Below are positions 9,216-17,176 of a stretch of DNA of 64,000 nt, piece by piece. The position numbers and the translations under genes are program-made. Source of the stretch: an uncultured Spirochaetales bacterium (GTDB taxonomy: Bacteria; Spirochaetota; Spirochaetia; Sphaerochaetales; Sphaerochaetaceae); contig CASEGX010000106.1 in the NCBI GenBank assembly GCA_949287505.1, positions 1 through 64,000 on the forward strand, in the 5' to 3' direction. Position 1 is the stretch's first letter; each line of letters starts with the position of its first letter. Under the pieces are notes generated by a model. The model saw only the letters and a program-made list of their open reading frames with translations, was not told the origin of the DNA and searched no databases.

Positions 9216-9240
9216 ATGATGGGCCCCTTCGTCCCATCAT
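9216..9240 (-). promoter_or_regulatory. inverted repeat in the efflux-operon leader
   Basis: ATGATGGG and CCCATCAT form a perfect 8-bp inverted repeat around 9 nt, 33-57 nt before the tolC-like start codon. It could be a repressor operator or a leader stem-loop. No T-tract follows. Confidence 0.4.
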
Positions 9241-9334
9241 AGTAAGGATGCTAATGAATTTCCGGAGTTCTTGTCGCTATCTGAATCTGTTGCTTTTGTG
9301 AATTTTATGGATATATGGCACATTAAATGATACA

Positions 9335-9365
9335 ATTACCCCTGAGTATGTATCACAGGGGTAAT
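9335..9365 (-). terminator. 10-bp perfect inverted repeat after nagB
   Basis: ATTACCCCTG (9335-9344) and CAGGGGTAAT (9356-9365) pair perfectly around an 11-nt loop. It lies 19 bp past the nagB stop codon. On the minus strand the following tract is only moderately T-rich (TGTATCATTT), so it is either a modest terminator for nagB or an operator for the efflux operon downstream. Confidence 0.5.
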
Positions 9366-9383
9366 GGGGCATAAAACCTGGAA

Positions 9384-10133
9384 TTATCTTGTTCTGAAGT
9401 CCTCGAATACAAGACAGCTTGATTGTCTGTCAAGATACAGAGCGCATTCGGTCCTTCTTCTTATTGACGCTGCTGGTGAATTCGGCGAGATGTCATCGAA
9501 GATACAGGAAGCCACGGCTTTTGCCTTTCTCTGATCCGGGCATGCGCAGATTATATGGCGTGCTGTGAGGATCTCGAATACAGACATCGTTATGGCTCTT
9601 GCGGGAACCTCGTCGACTGTGTTGAACCATCCTTCTCCCACCTGCTGTCTTCTTGATCTTCTTTCAAGCTCTACGGCAATGTATGGATCTCTTGCATCGA
9701 AATCTGCAGGAGGATCATTGAAGGCCAGATGTCCATTTTCGCCGATACATATGAATGCGACATCAAGCGGATATTCCTTCATCAGTGCATTCATTTCCTT
9801 CAGCGTCTCTTTGTAGTTTGCCTTTCTGGAAATCGGATGGAATGATCCGATAGTCGGAAGATAGTCAAGGAAGTTCTCTTTCAGGAATGTCTCTGATGAT
9901 GCCTTGTGTCCGTCAGGAAGACCAACGAACTCATCGAGAAGAAATACATTGACTTTATCCCACTGAAGATCTTTTGTTCTGAGTGAGGAAAGCAGCTCAA
10001 GCTGGCTTGTTCCTGTGACGAAGGCGATATTTGCTCTTCCCAGTTTCTCTATAGATGACTTGATGCAGTGCCTTCCCAGGGAAGCAGCCTGCTGTCCGAG
10101 CTCTACTTTATTCTCGCAGATGGTAATACGCAT
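9384..10133 (-). CDS. nagB: glucosamine-6-phosphate deaminase (NagB-like)
   Basis: Converts glucosamine 6-phosphate to fructose 6-phosphate and ammonia, feeding amino sugars into glycolysis. The 249-residue protein has the LDEFVGLP motif (Asp67), which carries the proton-transfer acid, and IGENGHLAFNDPP with His135, the ring-opening histidine region; an Asn at the position of the E. coli Asp141 is common in Gram-positive-type NagB. The ATG at 10133 has AGGAGA. No nagA or PTS gene is adjacent. It is divergent from the hexuronate operon and shares a 131-bp promoter region with it. The close relative 6-phosphogluconolactonase is less likely given the deaminase motifs. Confidence 0.9.
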   Translation of the reverse strand: MRITICENKVELGQQAASLGRHCIKSSIEKLGRANIAFVTGTSQLELLSSLRTKDLQWDKVNVFLLDEFVGLPDGHKASSETFLKENFLDYLPTIGSFHPISRKANYKETLKEMNALMKEYPLDVAFICIGENGHLAFNDPPADFDARDPYIAVELERRSRRQQVGEGWFNTVDEVPARAITMSVFEILTARHIICACPDQRKAKAVASCIFDDISPNSPAASIRRRTECALYLDRQSSCLVFEDFRTR

Positions 10134-10152
10134 CGGTTTTCTCCTGTTTGTG

Positions 10153-10181
10153 AATATATAGGCTTTGAAGATTTAGCGCAA
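10153..10181 (-). promoter_or_regulatory. promoter of nagB
   Basis: On the minus strand TTGCGC (10181-10176) and TATATT (10158-10153) are spaced by 17 bp, about 20 nt before the nagB start. Confidence 0.45.
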
Positions 10182-10196
10182 TGATTCATTTTCTTC

Positions 10197-10225
10197 TTTA
10201 CTTATGAATGGGCTTCGTCTAAAAT
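10197..10225 (+). promoter_or_regulatory. promoter of the hexuronate operon
   Basis: TTTACT (10197-10202) and TAAAAT (10220-10225) are spaced by exactly 17 bp, predicting a start near 10232. The palindrome at 10224-10233 covers the -10 end and start site. Confidence 0.55.
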
Positions 10226-10233
10226 ACTAGTAT
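10224..10233. promoter_or_regulatory. candidate operator for the GntR regulator
   Basis: ATACTAGTAT is a perfect 10-bp palindrome over the predicted -10/+1 of the uxuA promoter. FadR/UxuR-type GntR proteins bind short palindromes at such positions, and a GntR gene is second in this operon, so autoregulated repression is a reasonable inference. Confidence 0.45.
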
Positions 10234-10264
10234 ATCACAAAAGCGGCAAAGGAGTGGAATAGCT

Positions 10265-11344
10265 ATGCAGATGACAATGAGATGGTTTGGCGATAAGTTC
10301 GATTCCGTCAAACTCTGGCAGATAAGACAGGTACCAGGTGTAACAGGAGTTATCACTACACTTTATGATATCCCGGCAGGGGAGCTTTGGCCTGTTGAGC
10401 GCATCCAGGCACTGAAGAAGGAAGTTGAGGATGCCGGTCTCACCATCGCAGGTATTGAGAGCGTAAACATCCATGATGATATAAAGATCGGAAAACCGAG
10501 CAGGGATAAATACATTGAGAATTACATCCAGACACTTGAGAATCTTGCAAAGTGCGATATCAAGCTTGTCTGTTATAATTTCATGCCGGTTTTCGACTGG
10601 ACAAGGACCGATCTTGCGAAGATGCGCCCTGATGGAGCGACTGTACTGGCCTACGACCAGAAAGTCGTGGATTCAATTGATCCTCAGAAGTTCTTTGACC
10701 AGACAAACAGCAATTCAAACGGCTTCGTGATGCCGGGCTGGGAGCCGGAGAGGCTTTCAAAGGTGAAGGAGCTCTTTGAAGCATACAAGGATGTTGATGA
10801 GGAAACGCTTTTCAATAATCTTGTCTATTTCCTCAAGGCCATTCAGCCTGTATGTGAGAAGTATGGAATCAAGATGGCAATCCATCCGGACGATCCGGCA
10901 TGGCCAGTCTTTGGTCTTCCGAGAATCATCACATCCAAGGAAAAGATCCTCCGTGTCATGAAGGCTGTCGATTCTCCTTTCAACGGACTCACATTCTGTG
11001 CAGGATCATTCGGAACGAATCCGAAGAATGATCTGCCAGGAATCATACGCGCTCTTCCTGGCCGTGTTCATTTCGCACATGTCAGGAACCTGCACCATTT
11101 TGCTCCTGGCGTATTCGAGGAAGCCGCACATCTTTCTTCTGATGGATCTTTTGATCTGTATGAGATTGTCCGTGCGCTTTATGAGACAGGTTTTGACGGA
11201 CCTATCAGACCAGATCATGGAAGAGCAATCTGGGGTGAGGTCTCGATGCCTGGCTACGGTCTTTATGACAGGGCCCTTGGAGCTGAGTATATCCTTGGTC
11301 TCTGGGAGGCTGTCGAGAAAAGCGAGAAGAGGCTTGGTAAATGA
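10265..11344 (+). CDS. uxuA: mannonate dehydratase
   Basis: Dehydrates D-mannonate to 2-keto-3-deoxygluconate in hexuronate (glucuronate) degradation. The 359-residue product begins with the MRWFGDKFDSV signature of UxuA and carries CYNFMPVFDWTRTDL, AIHPDDPAWPVFGLPRI and the C-terminal RPDHGRAIWGE segment, which supply the metal and active-site residues of this TIM-barrel family. The ATG at 10265 has AAAGGAG about 10 nt upstream. The gene overlaps the GntR regulator by 4 bp (ATGA), and the oxidoreductase follows, so the three form one operon. The next pathway enzymes, KDG kinase and aldolase, and UxaC are not in the window. Confidence 0.95.
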   Translation: MQMTMRWFGDKFDSVKLWQIRQVPGVTGVITTLYDIPAGELWPVERIQALKKEVEDAGLTIAGIESVNIHDDIKIGKPSRDKYIENYIQTLENLAKCDIKLVCYNFMPVFDWTRTDLAKMRPDGATVLAYDQKVVDSIDPQKFFDQTNSNSNGFVMPGWEPERLSKVKELFEAYKDVDEETLFNNLVYFLKAIQPVCEKYGIKMAIHPDDPAWPVFGLPRIITSKEKILRVMKAVDSPFNGLTFCAGSFGTNPKNDLPGIIRALPGRVHFAHVRNLHHFAPGVFEEAAHLSSDGSFDLYEIVRALYETGFDGPIRPDHGRAIWGEVSMPGYGLYDRALGAEYILGLWEAVEKSEKRLGK

Positions 11345-12015
11345 GACGTACGTCCAGCGAAACAATTTATGACGATTTGAAGGACGATATCATCTTCCTG
11401 CGGCTCAAGCCGGGGGAAGAGATATCCCAGGATGTGATATCCGAGAAATTCGATGTATCCCGTTCGCCAGTGCGCGATGCCCTGATGCGTCTCCGCTCCG
11501 AAGGTCTTGTAGTTATGCGCCCACAGCGCGGTTGCTGGGTTTCCAAGATCGATATTTCAAGAGTCGATGATGAGTGCTTCTTCCGCCTGGCGCTGGAGAA
11601 GAGCGTAATTGACAGATATCGTGAGTACATGAAGACGTCGGATCTGACAAGGCTTGAATACTTCATTGCGCTTCAGAAAGAGGCCGCAGCCGCTTCGGAT
11701 GCTGTCGCTTTTTACAATGCTGACGATGATATGCATTCGATTTTCTTCGAAGCAACAGGCCTGACACGGATCTGGCAGCTGATATTAAGGGAAACAGGCA
11801 ATCACAGAAGAATGAGAATTCTGAGTATGGGTTCAAAAGATGTGCTTGAGAAAAACATCGCGCAGCATGAGGAGCTCGTGCAGGCTCTCCGTCTCAAGGA
11901 TTTCCCGCTTGCTGTGACTCTGGAGACAGAACACCTGTCGAAGCTTAAGTACGAGGCAGATGGGATCATTGAGGCACATCCTGAGTATTTCTCGAACAGA
12001 AAAGCAGACGTTTGA
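11341..12015 (+). CDS. GntR-family (FadR/FCD subfamily) transcriptional regulator
   Basis: DNA-binding regulator of 224 residues with an N-terminal winged helix-turn-helix (LKPGEEISQDVISEKFDVSRSPVRDALMRL, about residues 20-50) and a C-terminal helical FCD ligand-binding domain (residues 80-215) that in this family binds small carboxylates. Its position between uxuA and the fructuronate-reductase-type gene suggests a UxuR/ExuR-like role sensing a hexuronate intermediate. The likely operator is the palindrome at 10224. The start overlaps the uxuA stop codon by 4 bp and therefore depends on translational coupling; no separate promoter was seen. Confidence 0.9.
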   Translation: MRRTSSETIYDDLKDDIIFLRLKPGEEISQDVISEKFDVSRSPVRDALMRLRSEGLVVMRPQRGCWVSKIDISRVDDECFFRLALEKSVIDRYREYMKTSDLTRLEYFIALQKEAAAASDAVAFYNADDDMHSIFFEATGLTRIWQLILRETGNHRRMRILSMGSKDVLEKNIAQHEELVQALRLKDFPLAVTLETEHLSKLKYEADGIIEAHPEYFSNRKADV

Positions 12016-12026
12016 TTGGAGGAAAA

Positions 12027-13631
12027 ATGAAACTGAGCAATAAAGGGCTTGGATGCTCATGCTGGAAAGAGAAGGGCTATAAGCTCTTTGACTATGACCG
12101 TGAGACGCTTATCAAGCGTACTCATGACAATCCTGTATGGGTGCATTTCGGGGCTGGAAACATATTCCGCGGCTTCCCTGCAAGACTTCAGCAGGAGCTT
12201 GTGGAGAAGGGCCTTGCCGACAAGGGTATCATTGTAGGAGAGGGCTTTGATTATGAGATCATTAGTGATATTTATGACAAATATGATGATCTGACACTTC
12301 TTGTCACCCTCAAGGCAGACGGATCGATTGACAAGGAAGTTGTGGGTACGGTAACAGAAGCCTATCCATGTGATTATTCCCCTGCAGAGGCATGGGCAAG
12401 GTTCGAGGAGATTTTCCGTTCACCATCACTTCAGATGATTTCGTTCACCATCACGGAGAAGGGATACGCTCTGAAGACTCCTGACGGCGAGTATTTCCCT
12501 GGATATATCAAGGACTTTGAGGCCGGCCCTGGCAAGGGTTCAATGTTCCTCTCGCGTCTTACAGAGCTTCTCCTCTGCCGCTACAACGCCGGTTCTCTTC
12601 CGCTTGCTGTTGTTTCAATGGATAACTGCTCCCACAATGGAGAGAAGATTGAGGCCGCTGTTACTGCAATCGCTGCAGAGTGGGTGAAGAGAGGTTATGC
12701 AGAGCAGGGCTTTGCAGATTATCTAGCGTCTGACAAAGTCTCGTTCCCCTGGTCCATGATTGACAAAATCACTCCGCGTCCTGATTCGAGTGTCGCTGAA
12801 ATGCTCAAGGCAGACGGATATGAGGATACTGATGTCGTCGTGACATCCAAGCATACCTATATCGCTTCGTTCGTGAATGCAGAGGAGTGTGAATACCTTG
12901 TCATTGAGGATGATTTCCCGAACGGTCGTCCTGCCCTTGAGAATGCAGGCGTCTATTTCACAGACCGGGAGACTGTGAACAAGGTCGAGAAGATGAAGGT
13001 CTGTACATGCCTCAATCCTCTGCATACGGCACTGGCTGTCTTCGGCTGCCTTCTGGGGTATACTCTTATATCAAAGGAAATGAAGGACGAGGATCTTGTC
13101 AAGCTTGTGAAGACCATCGGATACACTGAAGGACTTCCTGTGGTAATCAACCCGGGAATCATCGATCCGAAGAAATTCATAGATGAGGTTGTCAATATCC
13201 GTATTCCTAATCCATTCATGCCGGATACCCCTCAGCGTATCGCGACAGATACATCCCAGAAGCTGTCAATCCGCTTCGGTGAGACCATAAAGGCATATAT
13301 GGCATCTCCGGACCTTGATGTGAAGAGTCTGAAGTGCATTCCTCTTGTATTCGCAGCATGGCTGCGTTATGTGATGGGAGTGGATGATGAAGGCAAGGCT
13401 TTTGAGCCTTCCTCCGATCCTCTTCTCGGTTATGCACAGGAAGCTCTGAAGGGTATAACGCTCGGATACTCCGGAAGCTTTAATCAGCTTCATGAGATAC
13501 TCTCAAATCAGAAGATTTTCGGTGTTGATCTTTACGAAGTGGGTCTTGCAGATCTCGTTCTTGAGTATTTCAAGAGCATGATTGCAGGTCCGGGTGCAGT
13601 AAGGGCAACGCTCAGGAAGACCGTAGGATGA
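12027..13631 (+). CDS. uxuB: fructuronate reductase / mannitol-dehydrogenase family oxidoreductase
   Basis: NAD-dependent long-chain polyol dehydrogenase, 534 residues. The N-terminal HFGAGNIFRGFPARLQ motif binds NAD, and CLNPLHTALAVFG contains the catalytic Asn-x-x-His pattern of the mannitol dehydrogenase family. Next to uxuA it most likely reduces D-fructuronate to D-mannonate, the preceding pathway step; tagaturonate or mannitol activity cannot be excluded from sequence. It is somewhat longer than E. coli UxuB. The ATG at 12027 has TTGGAGGAAAA directly upstream; the preceding regulator ends 11 bp before. Transcription ends at the hairpin at 13636. Confidence 0.87.
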   Translation: MKLSNKGLGCSCWKEKGYKLFDYDRETLIKRTHDNPVWVHFGAGNIFRGFPARLQQELVEKGLADKGIIVGEGFDYEIISDIYDKYDDLTLLVTLKADGSIDKEVVGTVTEAYPCDYSPAEAWARFEEIFRSPSLQMISFTITEKGYALKTPDGEYFPGYIKDFEAGPGKGSMFLSRLTELLLCRYNAGSLPLAVVSMDNCSHNGEKIEAAVTAIAAEWVKRGYAEQGFADYLASDKVSFPWSMIDKITPRPDSSVAEMLKADGYEDTDVVVTSKHTYIASFVNAEECEYLVIEDDFPNGRPALENAGVYFTDRETVNKVEKMKVCTCLNPLHTALAVFGCLLGYTLISKEMKDEDLVKLVKTIGYTEGLPVVINPGIIDPKKFIDEVVNIRIPNPFMPDTPQRIATDTSQKLSIRFGETIKAYMASPDLDVKSLKCIPLVFAAWLRYVMGVDDEGKAFEPSSDPLLGYAQEALKGITLGYSGSFNQLHEILSNQKIFGVDLYEVGLADLVLEYFKSMIAGPGAVRATLRKTVG

Positions 13632-13635
13632 TCAT

Positions 13636-13665
13636 TTTCCCCTCGCTGAGGGGAAATATCTTTTG
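13636..13665 (+). terminator. terminator of the hexuronate operon
   Basis: TTTCCCCTC pairs with GAGGGGAAA around GCT, followed by TATCTTTT. The tail ends almost at the start codon of the next gene. Confidence 0.7.
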
Positions 13666-13667
13666 GT

Positions 13668-14570
13668 ATGAATAAGAAGAATTTGCTTTTCGGCAGGGTA
13701 AGTGACTACATTTACCTTGCTGTCGGTCCTGTCATTGCTGCAACAGCTGCCGCTTTGTTCTACACTCCTGCCAAGATAACAGGAGGCGGCGCTACCGGTA
13801 TCGGTACGATATTCTATTATCTTTTCGGTCTGGATCAGGGTGTGATCATGATGTGTGTGAACATTCCTCTGATCCTTCTTGGCATGAAGGTATTCGGCTG
13901 GCGCTATGGTATAAAGACGCTCATAGGCTCTACGCTCCTGTCGATATGGACAACCGTAATCGGCCGTCTTACGGATTATCAGGGGATACTGGATACCAGT
14001 GATGATATCAACATACTTCTTTCCGCAATCTATGGCGGTGTCCTGATGGGAGTCGGTATAGGCCTTACGATGAAGAGCGGGTGCAATACAGGCGGTACGG
14101 ATATCGTTGCTCAGGTCATCTCCCACTATTTCCCGATTTCAGTGGGCAGTGTCGAGTTCATATTCAATGCAGTCGTTGTGTCCTGCGGTGGTATCTTCCT
14201 CGGTCTGCAGCCGATGCTGTTTGCCATAATTGCTATGTATCTGTCATCACAGCTTGTCAATTTCGTGGTGATGAGTTTCGGCACAAAGCTTGCAAAATCC
14301 GTCTATATCTTCTCCGCAGAACATACGCCGGAGATATCAAGAAGGGTTATTGCAGAGCTGCATCATGGCGGGACAGTGTTCCATGGGACGGGAATCTATA
14401 CATCCAAGACACGCACGATGCTGCTTGTCATTGTGCCGAATAATCAGATGAACACCATCATGAAGATCATACATGATGAGGATCCGACGGCGTTCGTATT
14501 TGTTACGGAAGCATATGAGGTACTTGGCCGGGGCTTTGTACCTCTGAAGAAGGTGGCTGATCAGGACTGA
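13668..14570 (+). CDS. YitT-family membrane protein
   Basis: Integral membrane protein of 300 residues. About five TM segments (residues 15-200) contain the ITGGGATGIG and GCNTGGTDIVAQ motifs of the YitT/DUF161 fold, followed by a soluble DUF2179 domain ending in FVTEAYEVLGRGF. Members are widespread and may be transporters, but the substrate is unknown. The ATG is 3 nt after the T-tract of the upstream terminator and has no Shine-Dalgarno sequence; TATCTT 5 nt before it might serve as a -10, but no convincing -35 was found. The stop codon abuts the stop codon of convergent trpB with no spacer and no terminator. Confidence 0.88.
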   Translation: MNKKNLLFGRVSDYIYLAVGPVIAATAAALFYTPAKITGGGATGIGTIFYYLFGLDQGVIMMCVNIPLILLGMKVFGWRYGIKTLIGSTLLSIWTTVIGRLTDYQGILDTSDDINILLSAIYGGVLMGVGIGLTMKSGCNTGGTDIVAQVISHYFPISVGSVEFIFNAVVVSCGGIFLGLQPMLFAIIAMYLSSQLVNFVVMSFGTKLAKSVYIFSAEHTPEISRRVIAELHHGGTVFHGTGIYTSKTRTMLLVIVPNNQMNTIMKIIHDEDPTAFVFVTEAYEVLGRGFVPLKKVADQD

Positions 14571-15860
14571 TCAGCTCTTCTCTCCACCGATGTGCTTAAG
14601 GAACTCATCGTATCCGTCCTTGAGATTCTCCTCAGGCTCATATTCCTCGAGAGGATAATGCTCCATGACGAAATCTATGTCCTTGTCTCCTCTTCCTGAG
14701 AGATTGACAAGGATTTTCTTTCCCTTGCCAAGCTGCTTTGCAAGCTTCACGGCATATGCTACAGCATGGGATGATTCAAGGGCCGGAATGATTCCTTCCA
14801 TGCGGGAGAGGGCATAGAAAGCCTCCACAGCCTCCCTGTCCGTTGCAGTTGTGTAGTTAACACGTCCTATCGAATGGAGGTAGCTGTGCTGTGGGCCGAC
14901 TCCCGGGTAGTCAAGGCCGGATGCAATAGAGTATACAGGGAGAGGCTCTCCATCCTTGTCCTGCAGGACGAGGGACTTGAAGCCATGAAGTATGCCCACC
15001 GTTCCTTTCTGGATTGTCGCTGCATGCTTTCCTGTCTCGAGGCCTTTTCCCGCCGGTTCAACTCCATAAAGAGCGACATCCTTATCATCGAGGAATGCGG
15101 AGAACATGCCCATTGCGTTTGATCCACCACCAACGCAGGCAACGACGGCTTCTGGAAGGGATCCAGCATACGTGAGCATCTGCCCTCTTGCTTCACGGCC
15201 TATGATTGACTGGAAGTCACGGACCATCATCGGGAATGGGTGCGGGCCAACAACAGATCCGATGCAGTAAATCTGTGTAACAGGATCCTTCAGATACGCT
15301 TCAAATGCGGCATCCACGGCATCTTTGAGAGTCTTTGTACCTCTTGTGACGGATACGACCTTTGCTCCGAGCACTCTCATTCTGGATACATTCGGTGCCT
15401 CTTTCTTAACATCTATTTCTCCCATGTAGATGTCACACTCAAGGCCGAGAAGGGCTGCCGCTGTGGCAAGGGCAACACCATGCTGTCCTGCACCTGTTTC
15501 GGCGATTACCTTCTTCTTTCCCATGTGCTTTGCAAGAAGCACCTCACCAAGACAGTGATTTATCTTGTGAGCTCCCGTGTGATTGAGATCCTCTCTCTTG
15601 AGATATATCTCAGCTCCTCCGGCAGCTTCTGAAAGCCTCTTTGCATGATACACAGGGCTTGGACGGCCTGTGAAATGCTCATTCAGATCCTGAAGCTCCT
15701 TAATGAATCCTGGATCCTTTGATATCTCCTCATATGCCTTCTCAACTTCCTTCATGACCTTCTCAAGCTCTGGAGGAAGATAAGAGCCACCATATTCGCC
15801 GAAATATCCGTTTCCATCGGGAAGATTCGTTGTATTGATACCTGCTGTTACGAGATTCAT
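14571..15860 (-). CDS. trpB: tryptophan synthase beta chain (orphan)
   Basis: PLP enzyme joining indole and serine to give tryptophan. In its 429 residues it has the PLP lysine in [13 protein letters not shown] (Lys99), the catalytic glutamate in [10 protein letters not shown] (Glu121), the phosphate-binding GGGSNAMG loop and the [10 protein letters not shown]-terminal motif. It begins with [15 protein letters not shown], as in canonical TrpB. No trpA or other trp gene is nearby, so it may salvage free indole or act with a TrpA encoded elsewhere. The ATG at 15860 has AAAGGAG. Its promoter carries a near-perfect 22-bp palindrome, suggesting control by a dedicated repressor. Confidence 0.93.
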   Translation of the reverse strand: MNLVTAGINTTNLPDGNGYFGEYGGSYLPPELEKVMKEVEKAYEEISKDPGFIKELQDLNEHFTGRPSPVYHAKRLSEAAGGAEIYLKREDLNHTGAHKINHCLGEVLLAKHMGKKKVIAETGAGQHGVALATAAALLGLECDIYMGEIDVKKEAPNVSRMRVLGAKVVSVTRGTKTLKDAVDAAFEAYLKDPVTQIYCIGSVVGPHPFPMMVRDFQSIIGREARGQMLTYAGSLPEAVVACVGGGSNAMGMFSAFLDDKDVALYGVEPAGKGLETGKHAATIQKGTVGILHGFKSLVLQDKDGEPLPVYSIASGLDYPGVGPQHSYLHSIGRVNYTTATDREAVEAFYALSRMEGIIPALESSHAVAYAVKLAKQLGKGKKILVNLSGRGDKDIDFVMEHYPLEEYEPEENLKDGYDEFLKHIGGEKS

Positions 15861-15879
15861 ATAAACTCCTTTGTTTCTA

Positions 15880-15901
15880 TTTACAATAACATTACTGTAA
15901 A
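15880..15901. promoter_or_regulatory. 22-bp operator-like palindrome at the trpB promoter
   Basis: TTTACAATAA, two bases, then TTACTGTAAA: the half-sites match at 9 of 10 positions as an inverted repeat. It covers the predicted -10 and start site of trpB and lies about 20 bp before the start codon. The regulator is unknown; the motif did not match an operator I could name with confidence. Confidence 0.65.
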
Positions 15902-15918
15902 AAGAAACAGTTTGTCAA
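15889..15918 (-). promoter_or_regulatory. promoter of trpB
   Basis: A perfect -35 TTGACA (15918-15913) is followed after 18 bp by TAATGT (15894-15889) inside the palindrome. The promoter starts only 7 bp after the stop codon of the upstream AlkD-like gene. Confidence 0.6.
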
Positions 15919-15924
15919 TCCCTT

Positions 15925-16536
15925 TCAGCATCTTCTTGAATCACGTATTTTCTGCCATGTGCGTTTTGCTGTTTCCGGAGACACTCTTTCAATCCAGCTC
16001 TCAGTACTTCTGTCATCGATATAGAAGAAGGACAGGGACCAGGCAACTGCCATTGAGATATAATATTCAGAGCTGTCTGCCATCACAGTTGCCTCAAGTA
16101 TTTCCTCGCGTTTTTCCGGATAAAGCTTTCTGAGGGACATCAAGGTGACTATGCCAAGCCTTCTTGGCATTACCCTGTTGTCACTGATAAGCGTATAGAA
16201 GTAATCATAGACATCGGAAAGATCGGTCTTGCCAGGTTTTATCGAAGAGGACAGCGTGTCGACTTCATCCCATGTGGAGAGATTTTCAAGGTGACTTTCT
16301 ATAAGCTCCTTTTTCTCTGCAAAGGGGATCTTTCTTGAAGCTATCCAGAATCCTCTAAGCAGCACATCCTCATGATATCTGATCTCATATGGAAAAGATT
16401 CCAGTTCTTTTGCAAGCTTTCTGAGAACAGGGATGCGTACGCCTTTATATGGAAGATCATGGTTTTTGGTCAGCCTGGAGGAGAAAGCAGCATACTTTTC
16501 ATCCGCATAGGGCGCATATAATGATTCAGTATCCAT
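15925..16536 (-). CDS. AlkD-like DNA alkylation repair protein
   Basis: HEAT-like-repeat protein of 203 residues related to DNA glycosylases AlkC/AlkD that remove alkylated bases. Family marks include GVRIPVLRKLAKEL near the N terminus, RGFWIASRKIPF, a TWDEVDTLSSSI segment, RRLGIVTLM and the diagnostic YYISMAVAWSLSFFYI. The start at 16536 has GGAGAGGAG immediately upstream and overlaps the LUD gene by 11 bp, so both come from the LUD transcript. Some members of the family have no glycosylase activity, so the activity is inferred. Confidence 0.85.
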   Translation of the reverse strand: MDTESLYAPYADEKYAAFSSRLTKNHDLPYKGVRIPVLRKLAKELESFPYEIRYHEDVLLRGFWIASRKIPFAEKKELIESHLENLSTWDEVDTLSSSIKPGKTDLSDVYDYFYTLISDNRVMPRRLGIVTLMSLRKLYPEKREEILEATVMADSSEYYISMAVAWSLSFFYIDDRSTESWIERVSPETAKRTWQKIRDSRRC

Positions 16537-17161
16537 ACTCCTCTCCGACGATTATCACGGTTATGCGGTCTTTGGCAGTCTGGCGTGAGAATATGACTGT
16601 ATTGGCACATATCCTTCCTGCAGCTGTGCATCCGAGGGCAGAGAAGTGTTTCTCGTCGAAGTACGGTGATACGCAGTGTCCGAGCTTTGTACAGGGCGTG
16701 TCCTTTTCAAGACGCAGGCAGTTTGGAGGAGCGGCTTTTGTCTTCACTCTCTCTACAGCTTCGTGGATATCCAGCACAAGCTTGTTGATTCCTGCAATTA
16801 CAATGACGTTATCAGGGCCGAACAGCATCGCGGAAACCCTGTTTCCTCGTCCATCCACCTCATAGAGCTCTCCGTGCATTGTCACGGCATTCGCTGAGGC
16901 TAGATAGTACTGGACTCCGTATGCTTCCTTCCTTTCTGCATGGTATTCCGTCTTTTCTTTCAGATAGGCAAGAACCCCTGTCTCTGCAAGAGTCTCGGAG
17001 CCTCCTGTTGCAGTTGCCGAGCCTTCCGGTACCAATGTCCTTATGAGATTCATAAGTTCTGCCTTGTCGTTGACGAAAGCTGCTTTGAATCCGTTTTCCT
17101 CAAGATTTTTCAGTGTTTCCTTTATTATGCCGTTCAAGGCTTTCTTCTGATTTGCATCCAT
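16526..17161 (-). CDS. LUD-domain (DUF162) protein
   Basis: A 211-residue single LUD (lactate-utilisation) domain: a GSATATGGSETLAETGVLAYL motif region, then VTMHGELYEVDGRGNRVSAMLFGP and VIVIAGINKLV. LutC and its relatives are involved in lactate oxidation, but stand-alone DUF162 proteins in anaerobes have no proven function. A Cys-containing C-terminal part (CLRLEKDTPC, LGC) is present. The ATG at 17161 lacks a Shine-Dalgarno sequence, and an extended -10 (TGG-TATTAT) ends 6 nt before it, predicting a leaderless mRNA. The divergent HAD gene starts only 14 bp away. It forms an operon with the AlkD-like gene. Confidence 0.82.
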   Translation of the reverse strand: MDANQKKALNGIIKETLKNLEENGFKAAFVNDKAELMNLIRTLVPEGSATATGGSETLAETGVLAYLKEKTEYHAERKEAYGVQYYLASANAVTMHGELYEVDGRGNRVSAMLFGPDNVIVIAGINKLVLDIHEAVERVKTKAAPPNCLRLEKDTPCTKLGHCVSPYFDEKHFSALGCTAAGRICANTVIFSRQTAKDRITVIIVGEEYGY

Positions 17162-17167
17162 GTCATC

Positions 17168-17176
17168 ATAATACCA
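17168..17176 (-). promoter_or_regulatory. extended -10 promoter of the LUD gene
   Basis: TATTAT (17173-17168) preceded by TGG (17176-17174) ends 6 nt upstream of the LUD start codon. No -35 was recognised. The TG element coincides with the start codon of the divergent HAD gene. Confidence 0.45.
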
